This document shows, one piece after another, positions 5,035-9,699 of a DNA stretch of 9,699 nucleotides. The stretch comes from an uncultured Lachnospiraceae bacterium (GTDB taxonomy: Bacteria; Bacillota; Clostridia; Lachnospirales; Lachnospiraceae). The notes under the pieces were generated by a model. It saw nothing but the letters and a program-made list of their open reading frames with translations. It did not search any database and was not told the DNA's origin. Numbering within the stretch: position 1 is the stretch's first letter; the number at the start of each line of letters is the position of its first letter. The position numbers and the translations under genes are program-made. The DNA is taken from positions 1 to 9,699 of the forward strand of contig CAKRLN010000076.1 in NCBI GenBank assembly GCA_934359535.1, in the 5' to 3' direction.

Positions 5035-6303
5035 ATGAAAAAGACACCATTTGTAACGAAAGAACAGGTCGAAGAGATTGTAAAGACCTATCCAACTCCA
5101 TTCCATCTCTATGACGAGAAAGGAATCCGTGAGAATGCAAAGGCAGTAAAGGAAGCATTTGCATGGAATCCGGGATTCCGCGAGTATTTTGCAGTAAAAG
5201 CAACCCCGAATCCATATCTTTTAAAGATTTTAAAGGAGTATGACTGTGGCTGTGACTGTTCCTCTTATACGGAGCTGATGCTTGCCAAATCAACCGGTTT
5301 TGCGGGAGACCACATCATGTTTTCTTCCAATGACACACCACCAGAGGAATTTGCATACTGTAACAAGCTTGGCGGTATCATCAACTTAGATGATTTTACC
5401 CATATTCAGATCTTAGAGGATACACTTGGATTTATTCCGGAGACAATCAGCTGCCGCTACAATCCGGGCGGAGTATTCCAGATGAGCAATGGTATTATGG
5501 ATAACCCTGGAGATTCCAAATACGGAATGACCAAGGAGCAGATCATTGAGGCATTTAAGATCTTAAAGGCAAAGGGAGCAAAGAAATTCGGTATCCATGC
5601 ATTCCTTGCAAGCAATACGGTAACAAATGAATATTACCCGACACTTGCAAAGCAGCTGTTTGAGCTTATTGTTGAGTTAAAGGAGCTTACCGGCTGCGAT
5701 ATCCGTTTTGTCAACCTTTCCGGCGGCGTCGGAATCCCTTATACACCGGATAAGGAGCCAAATGATATCCGTGTGATCGGAGAGGGTGTACACAAGGTAT
5801 ATGATGAGGTATTAGTTCCAGCCGGAATGGGAGACGTTGCGATCTATTCCGAGATGGGACGTTTTATGATGGGACCATATGGCTGTCTTGTAACAAAGGC
5901 GATCAACCAGAAGCATATCTATAAGGAATACATCGGAGTGGATGCCTGTGCAGTCAATCTGATGCGTCCGGCAATGTATGGTGCATACCATCATATCACA
6001 GTGCTGGGCAAGGAAAATGAGCCATGCGACCACAAGTATGACGTTACCGGATCACTCTGTGAGAACTGCGATAAGTTTGCGGTTGACCGTATGCTTCCGA
6101 AGATTGATATGGGAGATTACCTTGTAATCCATGACACCGGAGCACACGGATTTTCCATGGGATATAATTATAATGGCAAGTTAAAATCCGCAGAGCTTTT
6201 ATTAAAGGAGGATGGATCGGTGCAGCTGATCCGCCGCGCAGAGACACCAGAGGATTATTTTGCAACCTTTGACTGTTTTGATGACATCAAGATTACGGAG
6301 TAA
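5035..6303 (+). CDS. lysA: Diaminopimelate decarboxylase-like PLP enzyme (diverged LysA)
   Basis: A 422-aa fold-type III PLP decarboxylase. LysA removes CO2 from meso-diaminopimelate to give lysine in the cytosol. The start at 5035 is chosen because AGGAGG (5024-5029) sits 5 bases before it and overlaps the longer frame from 5008. Visible elements are the PLP lysine K55 in YFAVKATPNP, SGGVG (229-233), the phosphate-binding EMGR (273-276), GSLCENCD with C342, and DTGAHGFSMGYNYNG (367-381). Several family positions differ. The H-x-G-S segment that stacks on PLP reads F190-L-A-S193, GAY reads GAH, and the RPR-like stretch reads KLK. Length is normal for LysA. It is monocistronic with a strong terminator. 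LysA is the best call, but a related amino-acid or carboxy-polyamine decarboxylase cannot be excluded. Confidence 0.83.
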   Translation: MKKTPFVTKEQVEEIVKTYPTPFHLYDEKGIRENAKAVKEAFAWNPGFREYFAVKATPNPYLLKILKEYDCGCDCSSYTELMLAKSTGFAGDHIMFSSNDTPPEEFAYCNKLGGIINLDDFTHIQILEDTLGFIPETISCRYNPGGVFQMSNGIMDNPGDSKYGMTKEQIIEAFKILKAKGAKKFGIHAFLASNTVTNEYYPTLAKQLFELIVELKELTGCDIRFVNLSGGVGIPYTPDKEPNDIRVIGEGVHKVYDEVLVPAGMGDVAIYSEMGRFMMGPYGCLVTKAINQKHIYKEYIGVDACAVNLMRPAMYGAYHHITVLGKENEPCDHKYDVTGSLCENCDKFAVDRMLPKIDMGDYLVIHDTGAHGFSMGYNYNGKLKSAELLLKEDGSVQLIRRAETPEDYFATFDCFDDIKITE

Positions 6304-6310
6304 ACAAAAT

Positions 6311-6362
6311 AGAAATATAAAACGACCACCAGGCAGAAGTCTGGTGGTCGTTTTATATTTCT
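6311..6362 (+). terminator. Intrinsic terminator after lysA, 22-bp perfect stem
   Basis: Positions 6311-6332 are perfectly complementary to 6341-6362, with an 8-base loop GCAGAAGT. The G/C-rich core CGACCACCAG is flanked by A-rich sequence on the left and TTTTATATTT on the right, so the hairpin could work in both directions. It begins 7 bases after the lysA stop and insulates lysA from the McrBC module. Confidence 0.93.
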
Positions 6363-6449
6363 GATTGTTTTGATAGGAATTTTAAATGAGTATCAAGTAT
6401 TTAGGTGTTTGAGAACTCGGACAAATTGATAGTATTATCGCTACGACTT

Positions 6450-6458
6450 TGGTATAAT
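6450..6458 (+). promoter_or_regulatory. Extended -10 promoter of the McrBC module
   Basis: TGG plus a perfect TATAAT (6453-6458). A second perfect TATAAT follows at 6464-6469 without the TG extension. Neither has a good -35 at 16-18 bases; TTGATA (6426-6431) is 21 bases from the first. The leader to the ATG at 6575 is about 110 bases. It contains a TGTTGA/TCAACA inverted repeat (6474-6479, 6515-6520) and a possible 21-codon leader frame (6491-6556). The rest of 6363-6574 shows nothing I can name. Confidence 0.5.
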
Positions 6459-6574
6459 CATTCTATAATTGTCTGTTGAAAACACAGGAAATGGAAAAAT
6501 TTATAGAAATATGCTCAACAATCAAATTGGATAGAGAATATTTTAAGAAATTATGACAGAGGCGGTGTTATATA

Positions 6575-8965
6575 ATGATAAATCTGGAGAAATTGCAAAA
6601 TGCGCTTGTGGAATATAAGAAAATTTTTAATGAAAGATGGCAGGGGGAAAAATATAAATGGGAAGCGGTGAAATGGTTCCAGGATAATTGGGATATCAAT
6701 GCGAATGACTTTGCAGATATGTTTGTTAAAGCAACTGAGAAAACTGCTAATTTACTGGCATCTATGAACAATTTTCCGAGAAAAATGATGATTCAGTATG
6801 CACAGGATGATGCAGAAGCGGTTCGGGCAATGTTTATCAATCTTTATGATGAATCCAAAGATGTGACAGAGCGTATATTGCAATTTCAATCTTCGGCACA
6901 GGACTTGTGTGACAGATTATCTCCGGGATATCAGCATTATCAGCGCCCTATGGCAATTACGGTGTATTTATGCCTGAAGTATCCGCAGAAATACGATATT
7001 TTCAAATATACAGTATGTAAGGCAACCGGAATTTATCTGGAAAATGATTTTATACCAACCAAGGGACATACGGAGCAGAATATAAAAGGCAATTCAAAGT
7101 TAATTAGTGAGATGCAGGAAGTAGTTTCGCAGGATAGCGAGCTTATAGAATTATTTGAAAGTAACCTTGACTTTGACTGTTATGCAGACGAAAGCCACAG
7201 AATGCTCACTTTTGATTTATCTTTTTACATAGCAAATTATCTGGCTGATGAAACAAAGAAGGTGAAAGAAGACTGGATAGGTGCGGGCATAGATTTTGGA
7301 ATCTCAGCAGATGATTGGAGAACACTGTTTGAAGATGAGAGTATTTTCAATACGCAAAGCTGGGAAGTACTGTACAGATTTCTTGACTATGGAGGAATGG
7401 CAACCTGTAAGCAGCTTTCGGTAAAATATGGAGAAACACCTAATTTCTATAATACCGGTGCAACAACATTGGCGAAGCGGATTGCAGAGAAGACAGGTTG
7501 TGATATTTCAGTAAAGGAAAAAGACGGCAATAAGAGATACTGGACAATTTTGTTTATTGGCAGGAATGCAAATTCGGATGAGGAAGGTGTATTTGTTTGG
7601 AAACTGCGGGACGAATTGAAGGAAGCGTTAGAGGATGTAGACTTTTCTGATATAGAATTATATGCAGATCAATCAGAAGACGGTGTTAATTACTGGTGGC
7701 TGAATGCAAATCCGAAGATATGGAGTTTTTCAGACATTGAAGTTGGCGAGGAACAGAATTATACGATGTACAATGACAATGGAAATAAAAGACGAATTTT
7801 TCAGAATTTCCTTGATGCCAGAGCGGGTGATCTGATTATCGGATATGAATCAAATCCGGTAAAGCAGGTTGTGGCAATATGTCGTGTTACCAAACAAAAT
7901 GATGGCGAAAATCTGTATTTTGAAAAGATAGAGGGATTAACCTCTCCGATAGATTATACCCTGCTGAAAGATGCTCTGGAACTGGAGAAAATGGAATATT
8001 TTATGAATCCACAGGGAAGTCTTTTTAAGCTGACCAAAGGGGAATATAATTTTATCATGGACATGGTGCGTGAGGAAAATCAGGAGAATCCAATCGGTAG
8101 TGAGCAGGCAGAGTCTTATAGCAAAGAGGACTTTCTTTCAGAAGTATATATGACTTCAGAAAAATATGATTCATTGAAGGGTTTACTTCTTAACAAAAAG
8201 AACGTCATTTTGCAGGGAGCACCGGGAGTTGGAAAAACATTTGCAGCAAAAAGGCTTGCCTATTCCATTATGGGTGTTAAGGATGAATCACGAGTAGAAT
8301 TTATTCAGTTCCACCAGAATTATTCCTATGAAGATTTTATCATGGGATATAAACCATCTGGTGAGGGCTTTGAACTTCAGAATGGTATCTTTTACAAATT
8401 CTGTCAGAAAGCATCAAACAATCAGGAACTACCATATTTTTTCATAATTGATGAAATTAATCGTGGAAATATGAGTAAGATTTTCGGTGAATTATTGATG
8501 CTTATTGAAAAGGACTACAGAGGAAAGAAGATGACATTAGCATATAATGGTTTGCCATTTTCGGTTCCTAAAAACGTTTACATTATAGGAATGATGAATA
8601 CGGCAGATCGAAGCCTTGCACTTATTGATTATGCCTTGCGCAGAAGATTTAGTTTTTTTGCTATGGAGCCGGGATTTAATTCTGATGGATTCAGGCTGTA
8701 TTTGGACAGCTTTCATGATGATACATTTTATGCTTTAATTGAAAAAATAAAGGATCTCAATTTTGAGATAGCAAAAGATCCGTCTTTGGGTTCTGGATTC
8801 TGCATCGGGCATAGTTATTTCTGTGGGCAGGATGAATGTACGGATGAATGGATGCAGTCTGTGGTTGAGTATGATATTTTGCCTATGCTTGAGGAATACT
8901 GGTTTGATGAACCTGCAAAAATTCAAAAGTGGCAGAATATTTTAAGAGGAGTGTTTAACGACTAA
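6575..8965 (+). CDS. mcrB: McrB-family AAA+ GTPase with EVE domain (type IV restriction)
   Basis: A 796-aa motor and specificity subunit of a McrBC-type system. McrBC recognises modified cytosines and, driven by GTP hydrolysis, cuts with McrC. The C-terminal AAA+ part shows Walker A GAPGVGKT (548-555), Walker B FFIIDEINRGN (622-632), the McrB GTP signature NTADRS (675-680) and RRRF (689-692). Residues about 372-498 match an EVE/PUA-like domain, beginning YWWLNANPKIWSF and continuing AGDLIIGYES and a FMNPQGSLFKL end. EVE domains are known or predicted readers of modified bases. Residues about 262-330 look winged-helix-like (GGMATCKQLSVKYG, then TTLAKRIAEKTGC). Residues 1-260 are an unassigned, mostly helical region. 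The ribosome binding site is weak (AGAGG, 12 bases off). Heavy AGA and ATA use sets the gene apart from lysA and suggests transfer. Confidence 0.9.
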   Translation: MINLEKLQNALVEYKKIFNERWQGEKYKWEAVKWFQDNWDINANDFADMFVKATEKTANLLASMNNFPRKMMIQYAQDDAEAVRAMFINLYDESKDVTERILQFQSSAQDLCDRLSPGYQHYQRPMAITVYLCLKYPQKYDIFKYTVCKATGIYLENDFIPTKGHTEQNIKGNSKLISEMQEVVSQDSELIELFESNLDFDCYADESHRMLTFDLSFYIANYLADETKKVKEDWIGAGIDFGISADDWRTLFEDESIFNTQSWEVLYRFLDYGGMATCKQLSVKYGETPNFYNTGATTLAKRIAEKTGCDISVKEKDGNKRYWTILFIGRNANSDEEGVFVWKLRDELKEALEDVDFSDIELYADQSEDGVNYWWLNANPKIWSFSDIEVGEEQNYTMYNDNGNKRRIFQNFLDARAGDLIIGYESNPVKQVVAICRVTKQNDGENLYFEKIEGLTSPIDYTLLKDALELEKMEYFMNPQGSLFKLTKGEYNFIMDMVREENQENPIGSEQAESYSKEDFLSEVYMTSEKYDSLKGLLLNKKNVILQGAPGVGKTFAAKRLAYSIMGVKDESRVEFIQFHQNYSYEDFIMGYKPSGEGFELQNGIFYKFCQKASNNQELPYFFIIDEINRGNMSKIFGELLMLIEKDYRGKKMTLAYNGLPFSVPKNVYIIGMMNTADRSLALIDYALRRRFSFFAMEPGFNSDGFRLYLDSFHDDTFYALIEKIKDLNFEIAKDPSLGSGFCIGHSYFCGQDECTDEWMQSVVEYDILPMLEEYWFDEPAKIQKWQNILRGVFND

Positions 8966-9699
8966 TGACCAATGACAAAGGGATTTTAATTAAAAATATA
9001 TATTATATGCTGACCTATGCATTTTGGTCCCTGCGTCAGTCAAATTATGATTCGGTGACTACGGAGGACTTTGAGAATATTCATGACATGTTTGCAGCAA
9101 TACTCGGCAAAGGAGTAGCAAATCAGCTTAAACAGGGATTGTATAAGGAGTATATTCTTCAATCAGAAGAATTATCCGTTTTAAGAGGTAAACTTAATCT
9201 TCAAGGAACGATAAAAAACCGAATACAACATAGGCAAAAGCTGGCATGCGAATATGATGAACTATCTGAGAACAATCTTCTGAACAGCATTTTGAAAACC
9301 ACCATGATGATATTGGTGCGGCAGAAAACTGTGAAACAGGATAGAAAAGTTCTTTTGAAGAAAAATCTGATTTTGTTTGAAAATGTAGATATGATAGAAC
9401 CAGATCAGATACGATGGGACAGGATTCGATACCAGCGTAACAATCAAAGTTACCGGATGCTTATGAATATTTGTTATCTGGTGCTTGGCAGTTTGTTACT
9501 GTCAACAGATAAAGGTGAAACTAAGCTGGCAACTTTTTTGGATGAACGTTCTATGCACAGCTTATATGAAAAGTTTATTCTGGAATATTTTCGTTATCAT
9601 CATCCAGAGTATAAGGCAAATCCGGATACAATTCCGTGGAATATAGATGATGGGATGATTGATTTCCTGCCAAGCATGGTGACAGATATTACATTGAAA
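8965..9699 (+). CDS. mcrC: McrC nuclease subunit, 3' end beyond the window
   Basis: The ATG overlaps the mcrB stop in TAATG, a one-base overlap that implies translational coupling; AGGAG (8947-8951) lies 13 bases upstream. The 245 visible codons are all open. Family features are LRGKL (73-77), DELSENNLLNSIL (98-110) and LYEKFILEYFR (200-210). The opening of the PD-(D/E)XK nuclease core follows: LPSMVTDITL with candidate first acidic residue D241. The window stops before the expected (D/E)xK strand, so nuclease integrity cannot be judged. McrC binds the McrB GTPase ring and supplies DNA cleavage. The missing part should be roughly 100 residues if it follows the usual length. Confidence 0.87.
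   Translation, partial: MTNDKGILIKNIYYMLTYAFWSLRQSNYDSVTTEDFENIHDMFAAILGKGVANQLKQGLYKEYILQSEELSVLRGKLNLQGTIKNRIQHRQKLACEYDELSENNLLNSILKTTMMILVRQKTVKQDRKVLLKKNLILFENVDMIEPDQIRWDRIRYQRNNQSYRMLMNICYLVLGSLLLSTDKGETKLATFLDERSMHSLYEKFILEYFRYHHPEYKANPDTIPWNIDDGMIDFLPSMVTDITLK

Noticed and set aside
6386..6412. Tiny 8-codon frame upstream of mcrB
   Set aside because: It lies upstream of the predicted promoter and is too short to separate from chance.
1..9699. CRISPR array, insertion sequence, integrase, attachment site or phage genes
   Set aside because: No regularly spaced repeats, no transposase or integrase motifs, and no tRNA-flanking direct repeats were seen on either strand.

Overview
This window looks like chromosomal DNA of a low-to-mid GC Firmicute. 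I infer a gut Clostridia/Lachnospiraceae-type organism from four things: strong AAGGAGG-type Shine-Dalgarno sites, intrinsic terminators, frequent TGn-extended -10 promoters, and protein styles resembling that group. No 16S or other taxonomic marker is present, so this is inference.

Layout, left to right. (1) Positions 1-44 hold the first 14 codons of a minus-strand gene that leaves the window, with its own promoter. (2) Positions 180-2880 form a plus-strand three-gene unit: a 636-aa signal-peptide-less protein pairing a ParB-like segment with a BMP/Med-type ligand-binding domain, a metallophosphoesterase whose first metal motif is altered, and a 51-aa orphan protein with an excellent ribosome binding site. 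A terminator follows at 2904-2938. (3) A monocistronic tRNA-Thr(GGT) lies on the minus strand (2988-3059), with its own promoter and terminator. (4) A three-S1-domain RNA-binding protein (3271-4173) is transcribed plus-ward and meets a minus-strand lytic transglycosylase (4182-4844) with only 8 bp between stop codons. (5) A diverged diaminopimelate decarboxylase (lysA-like, 5035-6303) ends in a 22-bp perfect-stem terminator. (6) Positions 6575-9699 carry a McrBC-type, modification-dependent (type IV) restriction module. McrB has an unassigned N-terminal region, a winged-helix-like segment, an EVE-type modified-base reader domain and the McrB AAA+ GTPase. McrC overlaps it by one base and is cut off by the window end just at its nuclease domain.

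The left two thirds are ordinary housekeeping and conserved accessory genes. The McrBC module is more A/T-rich, uses many AGA and ATA codons that lysA avoids, and sits behind a strong terminator, which suggests an acquired defence module. Two parts deserve most attention. One is the cytosolic ParB-like/BMP fusion with its phosphoesterase and small-protein partners, whose function I cannot assign. The other is the N-terminal half of the EVE-McrB. I found no CRISPR array, insertion sequence, transposase, integrase or attachment site.
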